This document shows, piece after piece, positions 23,393 through 34,686 of a stretch of DNA of 64,000 nucleotides (within the stretch, counting starts at the first letter, position 1; each line of letters begins with the position of its first letter). The DNA is from Sanghuangporus weigelae. Its lineage: Eukaryota; Basidiomycota; Agaricomycetes; Hymenochaetales; Hymenochaetaceae. The position numbers were made by a program, and so were the translations under genes. Location of the stretch: assembly GCA_033182465.1 (NCBI GenBank), contig CP137320.1, positions 1,240,001 through 1,304,000 of the forward strand. The letters run 5' to 3'. The notes below the pieces were generated by a model, which saw only the letters and a list, made by a program, of their open reading frames with translations, searched no databases and was not told where the DNA came from.

Positions 23393-25654
23393 TCACGAGC
23401 GTCCAAGCCTAAGTTTCTCAGCAAAGTTTGCAAATAGGCTTAGCGATGTAGCCCGTTTCGTTAGTTCCGAAGAACCGATTTTGCTCCATCTATAAAACAG
23501 CTATTGGTCGTCATCCACAGTGATTGTCTGTCATCACGCACCTGTAAGCTACCTGACCTTCGATACTAACCTGTATGAATATAGTGGGTTTCAAAGGGTC
23601 TCGAGAATCAATTTTGAACGAAATCCTATACACGCGTATGTTCAAGGAAAAGTGTTCAGAATGATAAAGGTCCCCACCATTTATGATTGCCAGTTGGCAG
23701 ATACTTTAGAACTCGTTCCCTCGGGATCGAGTACTTCTCCCTGACCTCTGAAGTCATACCTTCGTGCGAGAAACGAGACTTCAGACGACTTCTTTCAACA
23801 TGCTCTGAACTTTCCATGTCGAGCGTCCGAAAGAACGGTACATAGAACATATTTAGCGGGCTTGTCGAGAATTTGTCGATTGTGCTTGACCAGTCAAATG
23901 GGCCGTTGAATCCAATTGCTGCAAACTCATGTCGATCACCTATCAATATGAAGACATTCAGGACGGTGTGAAGGAGGTCAAGAATAATCGACCTTTCGTG
24001 CCTGAACGCAGCCCACGAATCCGTTTGTGCATCATGTTGCCATAAGGCCGTGAAAGGCAGGGAAAAACTTGAATGTATAGTCTGATTGATCTTTGACACC
24101 CGGCATTGAGTTTAGGAACATCTCAACATAACGGAAATCTACCTCTCCCAGCCAGTCCATCAAATCTCGCAACTGCTGATTTCCTAGGATTGTCGGGTAA
24201 CCCTCATCCGACGCGTCAGATCGATAGCGGCGAGTGTCCAGAACGAAAAATACCGCGTCCCATGTCTACGATTTTTTCTATGGTGACCACGATTTACAGA
24301 ACAGAACATCTCACTCTGCCTTACCGACTCGTATCTAGAGCAGTAGTTTGCCTGTCCATTGTACAGGTGGAAAGCGCTGGAAGCATTCGGATAGGGACGC
24401 GTCGAGTTGTCATCTTTGCCGACAAAATTATTTATAACCTGTACCAAAGGCGGTTGGAATTGATACGACCATTAGGAAGTGAACTACCTCGTGGTCATCA
24501 TAGATGTTAAGAATGGCTATAAATGAACGACTAGGTGATCGTGCTTGATCAAAAAATGTTGGACTGAAGACGCACGCAATATCTCGTATATCTTTCTGAA
24601 ACTAGGGCTAGCGTTAGGGCTCCGCACGTATCCGTACTTTACGGGTACGGGCCGCATCGTATACGGATACGACCGTGTCCGTACTACTCTCTGGGAGGGG
24701 AATATACGGGCCGTATATGTGCGGCCGTGTCCGTCCCACAACTTGCCAGAAATTGACGTATACGCCGTATACGCCGTATCCGGACTATCACTCGGTAAGT
24801 CCAACAAGGAAATCACATAAAATCACAGAGTATTTTATCCGGTGCTCATTCATTTCATCCTTATCTAGGCAAAAGGTCCAAATCAAGCATTTCTCGGACC
24901 AATTCAGGCCTTGCTAGGGTCCGACAACAGTTTTCTCATGGTATTAGGTAAATGATTTCTTATCTAATATGATTTCTTATCTAATCTCTTTTCAAATCAC
25001 TAGTACTTACTAACCGGGCTCGAAGTGAACTGATTTTACACTAATCTGTGTTGATAATACAATATAGATCAATCAAAATAATTTTCTAAATGACCCTTCG
25101 GTTGAAATGATATAATATAGATGGACTTGCCGTATACAGCGTATACAGCGTATCCGGGCATCCTCGTAACTGTATCAGGTCCCAGAATCCCTTCATACGG
25201 CCCGTAAAAATACGACCGTCCCTGCATGCAGTCTTCCTTTATATGGCCATCCCCATATACGGTTATGCGTAGAGCCCTAGCTAGCGTATGTTTGACGATA
25301 CAGGTGACAATAGGCTTCTAGAGAGTTGCCGTAGTAAACTGGGACATCAACATAAATGAAGTCTCCCAACAGCAGGAGAAACTTTGTGGTGCGTGCTTCG
25401 CTATAAGGAGTGCTCTTACTGTCCTTTATAAGGTCTGCTTCGCAATCCAAATCACCACTACTATTTCATTTGAGTGGCCCAGAGATACTTCTGGCTATTT
25501 TTTCCTCCCAGTCGAGATACTCTGCCATCAAGTTGAATCCCTTTATCTCTCCACCCTTGCCAGAAACATACAGAAAGTTCGGAAGGATGCACGAAGTTGC
25601 AATGAATTTTAACTCGGATCCTACTTCCAAACACGGGTCAGGGAAAGTCCTGAA
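23393..25654 (-). pseudogene. PhoD-like phosphatase gene, decayed and split by a MITE
   Basis: Minus-strand homology to the alkaline phosphatase D (PhoD) metallophosphatase family is readable over most of its length. In gene order: FRTFPDPCLEVGSELKF, CILPNFLYV, LLLLGDFIYVDVPVYYG, SLEAYCHLYRQTYAS, PSFRKIYE, IYDDHE, INNFVGKDD, VFFVLDTRRYRSD, PFTALWQHDAQTDSWAAF, DRHEFAAIGF, FSTSPLNMFYVPF and FKIDSRDPLKPTIFIQVSIEG, ending in TGA 23393-23395. Several 50-bp GT-AG introns still splice cleanly. Damage seen: the 665-bp element at 24,615-25,279 sits in an exon; near 24,060 a short deletion shifts the frame just before PFTALW; the expected N-terminal 100 or so residues were not found beyond 25,654. It lies tail to tail with PEX6, 56 bp apart. 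Confidence 0.78.
24615..25279. mobile_element. Non-autonomous hAT-type element (MITE), 665 bp
   Basis: Flanked by a perfect 8-bp duplication GCTAGCGT (24,607-24,614 and 25,280-25,287). The ends are inverted, TAGGGCTCCGCACGTATCCGT against TAGGGCTCTACGCATAACCGT. An 8-bp duplication and TAGGG-type ends are hallmarks of the hAT superfamily. Many short palindromes built on CGTATACGG lie inside, including arrays at about 24,757-24,783 and 25,131-25,158 that face each other, around an AT-rich centre. No transposase frame is present. Removing the element and one duplication restores an uninterrupted PhoD-family reading across the site. Confidence 0.88.
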
Positions 25655-25987
25655 TTGAAGAGGCCTCTTAGAAAATCACAGCTCGTGATTTACTACTAGT
25701 TGATCTGAAATGTGCAGTAAGAAGTACTAAAAACGGGCCGTCTGGTTGTTCTATGTGACTTACATTCACAGGTCTTGTTTGGCTGCAGATTAGAGATCAC
25801 AGTGGAGGAATTACTGTAAACAGGAGAAAACAAATTTATTGAAGGTTTGACACTCAAACTATTTGTGTGAGTAAATTACTATGAAATAAGAAAAGAAACA
25901 GTCACATGGTTTGAAGAGAAGCAATGTTGAGGAGTGCTTCCCATCAAGAAGACATGCTATTTCAGGGTAAATACTGATCAGATCACG
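25655..25987. other. Unassigned stretch upstream of the PhoD remnant
   Basis: About 330 bp where the 5' exons of the PhoD-like gene would be expected. No matching coding sequence, no long frame and no repeat was recognised. Confidence 0.35.
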
Positions 25988-26624
25988 TAAGGTAGGGAAA
26001 GTATAAACTCAACTAGCTATCACATGTGACTGATGACCCTGAAAGTCCCTGATCTATCCCAATTAGAAAGGACCCTAGCGGCAAAAATCTCGAGGTCAGA
26101 TATCCCGGTAGTTGTTGAACACCAAAATATCATAGCATTTGCCTGCCAATGTGTCTTAATGTATGATAGAATGTTTTTTATGATGTTTAAGCAAGTCTAT
26201 GCTGAGTTCCAAGCACCCATGGAATCCATAAGAAATGACTCTTACTAATAATGGTTAACTAAGCATAAAATTACTATATATAGGCTGTATTAGTCATTCA
26301 GAGTTTTCTGGGAAGCAGCAAAAACCCAGAGGTCAAAATTTCAAAAATTTCTGAAACTTCACCAGGATGATGGAAAATGAATTCTGAGCCATTTGGTGCA
26401 AAAAAACTTGTTTCCTTAATTAGTCGACCAAATCTTAGTATTTTGGAAATTTAAAAACATATATCTGTAGGTATCTACAATCCAAAGACATGTACACAGG
26501 ACAAATGTATACTTGTGAGGTGTGAGAGGCAGAATTAAAGAGTTGTGTTGTTGTGCCAAATGAGGAAGGTCAGGGTCATGCAATGCGCATTACAGCTAGT
26601 CGAGTTTATACTTTCCCTACCTTA
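25988..26624. mobile_element. Inverted-repeat element with TA ends, 637 bp
   Basis: The two ends are near-perfect inverted copies of about 32 bp (TAAGGTAGGGAAAGTATAAA, continuing CTCRACTAGCT), at 25,988-26,019 and 26,593-26,624. A further shared block ATGACCCTGA lies about 20 bp inward on each side. The terminal TA may be a 2-bp target duplication, as in Tc1/mariner-type elements, but the outer flanks do not settle this. No transposase is visible; a 71-codon frame at 26,033-26,248 matches nothing recognised. Confidence 0.6.
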
Positions 26625-26640
26625 TGTAATGCATTACTAC

Positions 26641-26772
26641 ACACCTTGGGCAAAACCCTATTTCTGACCCTGAAAATTTTGATCCAGAACTGGAAATCTC
26701 GCCTCTGATTGGCTGGATTCCAGTTCTGGATCAAAATTTTCAGGTTCAGAAATAGGGTTTTGCCCCAGGTGT
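26641..26772. repeat. Near-perfect hairpin with about 55-bp arms
   Basis: The left arm (26,641-26,696) and right arm (26,716-26,772) are inverted copies with only a few mismatches, around a 20-bp loop. Arms start ACACCTTGGGCAAAACCCTA and ACACCTGGGGCAAAACCCTA when read outward to inward. It starts 16 bp after the right end of the 637-bp element. It could be a tiny foldback transposon or a small-RNA precursor. Confidence 0.8.
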
Positions 26773-27151
26773 ACAGCTAGTTTGCAAAATTGTTGGCAAT
26801 CACGTGATTTTACCACTTTTCTCGTCATGAGAGCCTCAAAACACAGATGAGGTCATATCTCACCCAAATCTCAACGGTTTCACATCATCTAAGTTGCTAA
26901 ATTCATCTTTTTAAAAGGGCTTTCGTTTAGGAAAAACAATCGAGAAAATAGAGCAAAAAGTGACCCAAAAATGGCAAAAAAAAAAAAATCTTTTTTTGCC
27001 TCTTTCTTGCATGTGCATTTTTTTCTGTTATCTCTGCTGGTCCAGCACCTCCCCAAAGCTATCCAGAATGATAATATGATTATAAAATGAATTTTCAGAC
27101 TGAGTTTGAGCTGAATTGTGTACCAGAATGTGTTGCTTTGAGGCATGCCTG
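26773..27151. other. Unassigned AT-rich stretch
   Basis: About 380 bp with an A13 run and a facing T-rich run near 26,976-26,998. No gene or repeat family was recognised. Confidence 0.35.
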
Positions 27152-27314
27152 AATCACTCAAAACTCATTATTTCCCCCTAGCCTCCCAGGCTCCAGGAAA
27201 AATTCTTACAGGCCAGATTCATGCATGTAAATTCATTTTAGATATAATAGACTAGGTTTATGTGCTGGCTAGATCCTCAGCATCTACTAGTGAGCTGGCC
27301 TGAACATGAGATTC

Positions 27315-28820
27315 TGTTAGGGAGTAGGCCCGGGGTTACACCGGTTCAATCCTTTTGCCTAAGCAGTGGTGTGTTGTGCAGAGGTGATCTAATCTACCCA
27401 CGTCTGGCTATACCACGCGGTCCCTTACTAGCCTTCCTAGTCGCGGTCCGAGTTATGAATACTTTCAGATACGAGGTGATAGTAAAGCAGATTGGGATTT
27501 CCAAGAGGCGTGATAGTACAAAGCACACAGTAATAGTCTAGTTAGGACTTTACACCAGTGTGTTAAGAGGATCAAAAGATGGGGAAATGAGGGCCTAATC
27601 CTACAGCTATTTATGCTCTCAGATATTCTATTTTCTGTCCTATTTCTTACTCATCCTGTCTCCACTTTGCTTCACTTTTCTCCACCTTTCTCCACCATTA
27701 CATCTGTTCCTTTGTCATCCTGCTGCGCTTTGCTCCACTCTTTGTAAGGTCGTCCCTACTATGACAGAATTCTGTGGAGTTGCTGACTGAGACAATAGAG
27801 GTAGTGTTCCGATGTGGAATGCTCCACTGTTAGTACTCCATAACGATGTCATTGCCGTCATTGAGTGGCATCTTTGCTCTTGAGCGATGTAGGCTGCTCG
27901 GTATGTGATTCTTCGGAATTCATCTCGAGGTCCAGCGAGGGTAAGCATAACTCGCACGTCCGTGTTAAGGTGTCGGGTTGGTGTAGAGTATGGTCCAAGG
28001 CATATCATGAACTGCATAAGCTCTGCTGGCGGGTTCTGCTGGGTTCTGGTGACTAGCCATGCTTTGCCTTCATATCGTATGTCTCGAATGTAATGCCATA
28101 TCCTTTGTTGTATAAGGAGTTGTAACTGCTTGGTCTCCAGGTTCGCATCTCTTGGTAAATAAAGGTTTGCCTGTATCGTAGATGCTGGACATGGTGTGTG
28201 CAACTCCGGTCTATACCATCCAATCATTCTCCAAGTTATCGGGTTCGCAGTTCGAGGGGTTCGAGTTGTGATCGTGAGTTCCTCTCGTTTCTTGGGTACT
28301 ATTGGGTTTGGTGGATTGGAATGCATTGTATCTTGAAGGTGTCGCTCGGTTTCGATGTGACAGTCACGCGTACTAACTGTTGCCATGCATACTATGTAGT
28401 ATACTTCATAAAGGACCATGTAAACTCATGCACAGACTTGACAGTGCTGAAATGCCAGTGAGGTCTCCATAAATCTTATTAGCCTTTAGCCTTTTGGCGT
28501 TTAGGCTTTAGTAGTTGTGCTTCTGGACTTCTAAGAAGTTTGATCGCTTCTTTTGATCGAGGTCGCTCTGGTTTCTTGGTCGGCGGTGTTAGAGTGGTAG
28601 TCCGCGGTAATAGGCGGTTGGCGGTGTTAGCTGTTAGCAGGATTACGTATCCGCTTTGGTGCTTCTAGCGCTCGGGTGGTAACGGGTTACTGTTGCCTAG
28701 GCCGCTCGATTGCTTGGGCCTGTGATAGCTGGCTTGGTTACCGGTTGCGTTTGAGAAGCTGATCGTGTAGATCTGTTGATCGTGTCGATCCTGATGCAAG
28801 TTTTTGAGCGGATCCTTTCA
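27315..28820 (-). mobile_element. Solo LTR, family B (copy 1), 1,506 bp
   Basis: Begins TGTTAGGGAG and ends CCTTTCA on the + strand, and is flanked by the 5-bp duplication GATTC (27,310-27,314 and 28,821-28,825). It matches the LTRs of element B at 49,150 and 59,946 with visible divergence, so it is the oldest of the four B-family LTRs here. Orientation follows element B, whose coding strand is minus. It sits inside the foldback element. Confidence 0.9.
27715..28419 (-). CDS. LTR-borne frame, family B (copy 1), 234 codons
   Basis: Same protein family as the 213-codon frames in the other three B-family LTRs (shared blocks ITTRTPRTANPITWRMIGWY, YLPRDANLETKQLQLLIQ and AELMQFMICLGPYSTPTRHL). It differs in its two ends, beginning MVLYEVYYIV and finishing in a different tail. 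No domain is recognised. It lies in the U3 part of the LTR, on the sense strand of the element. Confidence 0.5.
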   Translation of the reverse strand: MVLYEVYYIVCMATVSTRDCHIETERHLQDTMHSNPPNPIVPKKREELTITTRTPRTANPITWRMIGWYRPELHTPCPASTIQANLYLPRDANLETKQLQLLIQQRIWHYIRDIRYEGKAWLVTRTQQNPPAELMQFMICLGPYSTPTRHLNTDVRVMLTLAGPRDEFRRITYRAAYIAQEQRCHSMTAMTSLWSTNSGAFHIGTLPLLSQSATPQNSVIVGTTLQRVEQSAAG

Positions 28821-29007
28821 GATTCTGGTTGTATACATCATTTTAGACAGCATCTTCCCAGCTCACCAGTGGATGCTGAGGCCCTAGCTAGTGCACAAAC
28901 CTAGTCCATTACACCTAAAATGAATTTACATGCATGAATCTGGCCTGTAAGAATTTTTTCTGAAGCCTGGGAGGCTAGAGGGAAATGATGAGTTTTGAGT
29001 GATTTAG

Positions 29008-29460
29008 TGTTAGAACTCAAACATTTTTCTTTTCTTTTCTTATGTCATCATTTATTTTATTATCCTTCTTTCACATTACTCATCCATTTTACTAATCCCA
29101 TTCACTCCATCATGGCTTATTCATCTTTACTCATTCACTATGACTAAATTCATTCCTTCCGACTAAGACACTCACTAATCACTCCACTCCTTCATCATAT
29201 GATTCCTTATTAGAGTAGACCTTTCACACGCTCGAAGTCTATATAAGTAGATAGTTTGACTCTTTCGTTTCTTTGTCTTTCTATTCTACTTACCCTCACT
29301 TCAACATAGGTGCCTACTCCTGTACTATTAGTTTGCTAAAATTCTACTTACCCTCACTTTGACATAGCATGCGTCTAGCCTAGCAACTTGTGTTTAGCCT
29401 ATTGTTTGTTGTTGTATTGGCCACCTCGAGATTAACATTTGTTAGTCTCACTGCCTAACA
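29008..29460 (+). repeat. 5' LTR of element A, 453 bp
   Basis: Starts TGTTAGAACTC and ends TGCCTAACA, so the last six bases are the inverse of the first six. A TATATAAG box lies at 29,240-29,247. It is followed by decayed leader and gag sequence on the + strand. Its 3' partner would lie beyond the window. Confidence 0.65.
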
Positions 29461-30236
29461 TAATAGAAAGACCTACCCTCTAGCCTGTGGAAATACTCGC
29501 TATCGCTACTCCACGCAAGAAGTTACATCAATGGTTATCTTGATCGTGCCCATCCCAGATTCATCCAAGCAACCCTATCTAGCCTGTCCAGTGTTTTAAA
29601 CGCTGAACGTGTTTTGATATTTTCAACAAACAACCAATCACCCTGGCACCCACTCATTATCAGACTTGTTACCAACCCTGCGAACGTCAACATGCACGAA
29701 CCAAGCACTTCATCACTCCCCTCAATGATGTGTACAACTACCTCAACTTCAATCCTAACGACGTTGTCTCTGCTCTAAGTAAGTAAGGCAAATAAGTGCT
29801 AACTCATATCAAAGGACTATTGCCAAGAATGCTCAAACATCAACGTCATCTAGAGTTGACAATCAAAGTTGAAGAAGTTGAGGTCAAGGTCGAAGAAAAC
29901 TAGTCAATGTGGTACTACAAATTAGCATCTGGTGGGGCAATTAGCTGAGGTACATGTAGGTAACTCGAAGAGTTCAATCGCCAACAAGTATCTCGTTTGT
30001 CATCCACTTGAAAGTTTTCCATTTAGTCATCAACTTCCAAGACGAGCAGAACATCCGAGGTTGGGCCCATTTGAACACGCCGATCTCCATCCCACCCCCT
30101 TGTTATCAAGGTGGATCTAACTGATGAGCAACGCCTCACTCTACCCCAAGTTTGTTGGAGTGCAACAGGGAACTGTTACTAAGGCAAATTACACAGCAGC
30201 CTCTACGACCTCGAGTGGGATGACGCACAAAAGTTT
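29461..30236 (+). other. Leader of element A, no intact frame
   Basis: About 780 bp between the 5' LTR and the recognisable gag. Only short frames are present. A typical TGG-starting primer-binding site directly after the LTR was not seen, in keeping with decay. Confidence 0.4.
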
Positions 30237-31580
30237 TTGAAGTCGCAAGACTTGAAGGGTGTTTGGTTTCCTTGGGCGCCAAATCCAGGTGCAAACACTG
30301 AGTTGTTCATACAACAACAGTCTGCATGCTCGACGACAACAGAAGCATCAACATCAAGAATACCTTCGCCAGTTGCTCCAAAGCCTCTGACCACTACACC
30401 AGCTCCCCCATTTGAACGATCATTATTGTTTACAGAACCAAGAGACCCGGACCCACCAGTCAGCAGTCAAAGCATGACGCCTGAACCAAAGGAACACAAA
30501 GCAATGTCACTCAGTCAGAAGCAGATGGAAGACTTAGGTGTCGCAATTGTCCTCACCCTCCAGATGAATGGAGTAGGAAGCAGAAGCACTTCAAATTCAT
30601 CAGAGAAGATCAGAACGGCCAAACCACAGGAGTATAAGGGCAGAAACAATTATCCTGACTTTAAGTGGAAAATACATCTATACGTTCAGTTATATCCATT
30701 GAAGTTCAAATTGGATGGCGACAAAATCCTGTTCACCCTCTCGTACCTAAAAGAGGGTAAGGCGACAACTTGGGCCAAAAGCTATGTTGAAACAACACCA
30801 GTAGTAAATGACAAGCTAAACTTCAAGGAGACGTGGGTGGAATTCCTGGCTCACCTCAATAACTCATTCAAAGATCCCAGTTATCACCACAAAGTGTACC
30901 AAAAGCTTGAAGAATTGTACTAAGGTGATGACAATGCCAACAAATTCTTCAATGAGTTTGACATCTATCGCACACACGCAGGCCTGACATAAGAGGCCCA
31001 CGATAGCTAGCTGATCAGTCGCCTCAGGAAAGCCATGAACCCAAAGGTTGTTGAAGGTGTTATGCGAACAGAGCCCGAGCTGACGAAGTATAAAGACTGG
31101 AGGGCAAGGGCAATCAAGGTCGATCAAACAGAGTGACAGATCAGAGATTTGTTTGCTGAAAGACGACAACAGAACCCAATTCAGATGGCTCAAAGGACGG
31201 TTCCAGTACCACAACCACGACGTCCGATGCAGCAACAATTTACACAACCCTATGTTCCAAATCCCCAACCTTTCCATCAAGCAGATCATCGAGATGCAAC
31301 AGGAGTAACATATGGAGGGATGGGTCAACCCATGGACGTCGCTATGAACTAAGTGCATGCTCAACGCGCATGCTACAAGTGTGGCCAAACCGGCCACTTC
31401 ATCAGGGATTGCCCACACGGTCGTGAAGCAATCAGGTCCATCATTGCTACCTTCGAACCAGAAGACAGACTGGCGCTCCTCGAAGAGCTCGGCAATGCAA
31501 AGGAATCAGACTTTGACAATGTCGACGTGCGAGCAGTGCCAGCTGAGCTGGAAGAGATAGTTAATGGTGAGGGTTTTTAG
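30237..31580 (+). pseudogene. Element A gag remnant
   Basis: Readable Gypsy gag: a Pro/Thr-rich start, a capsid-like core (KPQEYKGRNNYPDFKWKIHL, LNNSFKDPSYHHKVYQKLE), a Gln/Pro-rich stretch and a zinc knuckle CYKCGQTGHFIRDC near 31,368. A further block after the knuckle ends at 31,580. It is broken, with about three or four breaks. Confidence 0.75.
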
Positions 31581-31870
31581 AACAACCAGACGTAAACATC
31601 AGAACAACTGGTCATAGGATCAAAGGACTCTTCTCATTACGTTCATTAAAATATAATCACCCCGATGTACACCATCTAGATGCAACAATACCAAGCAGTT
31701 TTAACCTTTGAGAGATCCTGTCCAACATAACCCCAGAAGAGTCAGAAGACGACGAAGATTTTGACGTCTATAATGACTTATTCATCAGAAGAGTGAGTGT
31801 TGAAACTCCTGTTGGCGTTCGGATACTGGATAGGGAATATAAAGTTCGAGGGGCTGCCCTGGAATACCTT

Positions 31871-34640
31871 TGAGTGGTCAGCAGAGAGTTACACCTTTGA
31901 CCAAAGGCAAGCGGAAATGAAGGGATAAGAGAATATACGAGGGAAAGGTTGTATGAGGGCTGAGGAATGCATGGGAAGCGCTCAAGGAAGGGTCCCGAGG
32001 ATAGACTTCTCCCAAGATTGATGGTGGCAGTGCAAAGGCTAAATCGACTCTCTGGCTCTACTGTGAGCTATGGACTAAAGCCGACAAACACAAGGCACAA
32101 TAACTAATCTAAACTTATGCTACGCTAGTCGAACCACCAACCCAAATGTGACTAATCGACCGGGCTAACACACTGGGAAGCGACGGCAGCTGATTTCACT
32201 CGTAGTCTAAAGTGTTGGAACGCAGTGTAACAATTTAAAACACTGAAACTCCTTGGAACTGTCTGTTAGCAGAGGAGTGTCGCAGTTCTGTTGGGGGCTG
32301 TTCTGTAAGATTGAGACGAATGGAATAGCAGAAGGGTGACTATAGGCCAAAGCTGGGGTGATTCCGAAGGGTTGAGCTAGGTTCCGAAGCGGTTTCAGAG
32401 GGGATGAGTGAGTTGAGATTAAAGGCTGCTGAAAGCATGCGAGGGTGGGGATTTGAGCGGAGAAAAGAAGCCGAGAAGCAAGCGGGAGAAGTCAAGGCGA
32501 GGGGGATCGGCGGTGGCGATACGATAGTACAAACGATGTCCTCACAGGTAACCCTTCGATGGATTTGAACCCTGGGGAGTAATGACGATGAGACGAAGCT
32601 TGGGACGATATTTCCGAAGCTTAGAACGAAGCTAGAGTGATCCTACGAGGATCCGATATGATGCAACGGGATGCGATGAAACGTGAGGTGTTGCGCAGCG
32701 TAACAATGCGATACAACGCAGAACAGTGCGGGAGGGGGATGAGAGTTGAATAAAGGGACCAGTAAGTTGTGGGTAGAGACTCTAACAGCAATGCGAGTCG
32801 AACTGAGCACACTGATCTCGGAACACGACTGCTAGGCAGGGGTCTCAGGACGAATGAAACAGAACTATCGTATATTTGATAGAGGCAAGAGAGTCAAAGT
32901 GAGTACAGTGAGAGTCGAAGTGTTTCGACTGTAGCAAGGAGAGAAGACGAGTAGGACTAGAACTGGGCTTTCCGGTCCAGACTTGACTCCTGTACTGATC
33001 TGTGGGCCGGACTGAACTGAACTCCCCTACACAAATAGATCGTCTATTTATAACATTGTCCATCCTGAGCCTTCGAAGCATCAGGGACCATAAACGAAGA
33101 GAAGTCGGAAGGCATATCTCAAAGGGGAGCATGGAGAACAAAAAACGAGGTGAACATATCTGGAAAGTGGCAAGCACATAGATCATGGGGCATAAAACAA
33201 AATATGAGCGCATATAGAACATAGAGGGGAGAAGTCGGAGCGCATTGCATCGGATCGAAGCTTGGGAGGCGTCGGGCGTCGGTCCCGAGTCTCACAATTC
33301 AAATCTTGGGCTTGGGACTGATAAGACGAGTCGGCTGAGCCTTCCTTTGTGGAGTCAACTGGGTGGCTCAGGCGTCTGATCTGCTATCCTTGAGCGATTT
33401 CCAACGTCGTAAGTTTTTCCCCGGCGGCAGTCCAATGCGTGAGGCTGTAATAGATCGCTCCGCTTCGAATCATGTCGATCCGCGCCGGATTAAACTGTTA
33501 CGACGCGGAACATAGCGGAATGTGTGTCACGTGTGTGATTTCGGACCTAGCACGTCGTTGCTTCTTACAACGCGATACGATGGACAAGGGACGGAGGGAC
33601 TATACGGTGATGGAAAGAGAAGATATGGTGTCCTTTTCTGATGGCAGTGGAGAGGGGAAGGTGTTGTGAGACCGAAGGCACGCGGCACGCTAAGTAACGG
33701 GGTTATGAGCAAAACCAGTGAAACAGATTGGAACACGCAAGGGGTTTTTGGTACGGGTGATAGAGATAAGAGGAGTCCTTTACATAAACACGGCGAACTA
33801 TACAAATGTACAAATGGCTCTGCTGCGAAGAGAGATCACCGATCGACCGTACAGAACACAAAATATCGTATATTAGACTTTAGAGACGAGAGAATCCACT
33901 ATGAACAAGTAGAACTCAAAGCTGGGGGACTTGAGACGATATAAGAACTGCTAAGCTCCTCCTAAGTTGTCCCCCCACTACGAGAGTCGTGCTATATTTA
34001 TACTAAATGTCCCAGACTGAGCCTCCTTTCGGTCAGAGAACATAAGCCATAAGAAAAAGGGGAATGCATATCACTCTCTGCAAAGGAGAGGGGAACACAT
34101 ATTACTATCTACAAAGGAGAGGGGCGCATATGAATGGTTAAGGGACACATAAAGCAGAAAGAAACAATACTAAGCATGATCGGAACGAGAGCATATAGAA
34201 ATAAAAGGGACGCATATAGAAAGGTGAGGGCACAAGCGAAACCTTCGGAACTGGGTGTCTTTGAGCAGAACGAGTCGGAACTTGGGGAAAGGACTCGGAA
34301 AGGCCTTGGCTAGCTTAACAAGGCAAATCTGTGACGTTTTGAATGAGAGAGGGACTGTGGATGACACTGCAGGGTCAAATCTCTTTGTCAGAAGTACGGA
34401 TCCGAGATCCAGAGACTTGTGATTGATGCGTGTAGGATCGTCGCATGATTCTTCCGCCGTGTCTGATATGATGGCCAATCACAGAATGGTGCATGTGCCA
34501 TTTAAACTATAGCGTTCTTGCTAAGTCCACTCGTTCTAGTGAAACCAGTTGAAACCAGGCGAAACCAGTCGGAACACCACGGAACTGGTTGTAACAACTT
34601 CGTATGCTCCCAAGCTTTAGTCTTACTCTTCAGCGTGCAA
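31871..34640. other. Unresolved purine-rich insert inside element A, with two related LTR-like halves
   Basis: Element A coding homology stops near 31,870 and resumes near 34,640. The 2.7 kb between is rich in A and G on the + strand and carries only short frames. Two stretches resemble each other: one around 32,860-33,180 and one around 33,855-34,140, sharing ACAGAAC...ATCGTATATT and TATTTATA...TGTCC...CTGAGCC blocks about 950 bp apart. This looks like two diverged LTR copies, but ends and target duplication could not be set by eye. Confidence 0.4.
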
Positions 34641-34686
34641 GGAGGCGACTCAAATGTGTTAAGAGTGGATGAGCGGATTCAAACCG

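Larger units (their letters stand above)
27152..29004. mobile_element. Foldback (long inverted repeat) element, split by a solo LTR
   Basis: Arms 27,152-27,309 and about 28,830-29,004 are imperfect inverted copies of each other: the left begins AATCACTCAAAACTCAT and the right ends ATGAGTTTTGAGTGATT. Both contain the CATGCATGTAAATTCATTTTA / TGAGGATC-type blocks in opposite order. Without the LTR between them the element would be about 350 bp. No coding capacity of its own and no clear target duplication was seen. Confidence 0.65.

Noticed and set aside
24545-24820. 91-codon frame with YTPYTPYP-type repeats
   Set aside because: It is produced by the CGTATACGC palindromes of the MITE and runs against the PhoD remnant; no gene.
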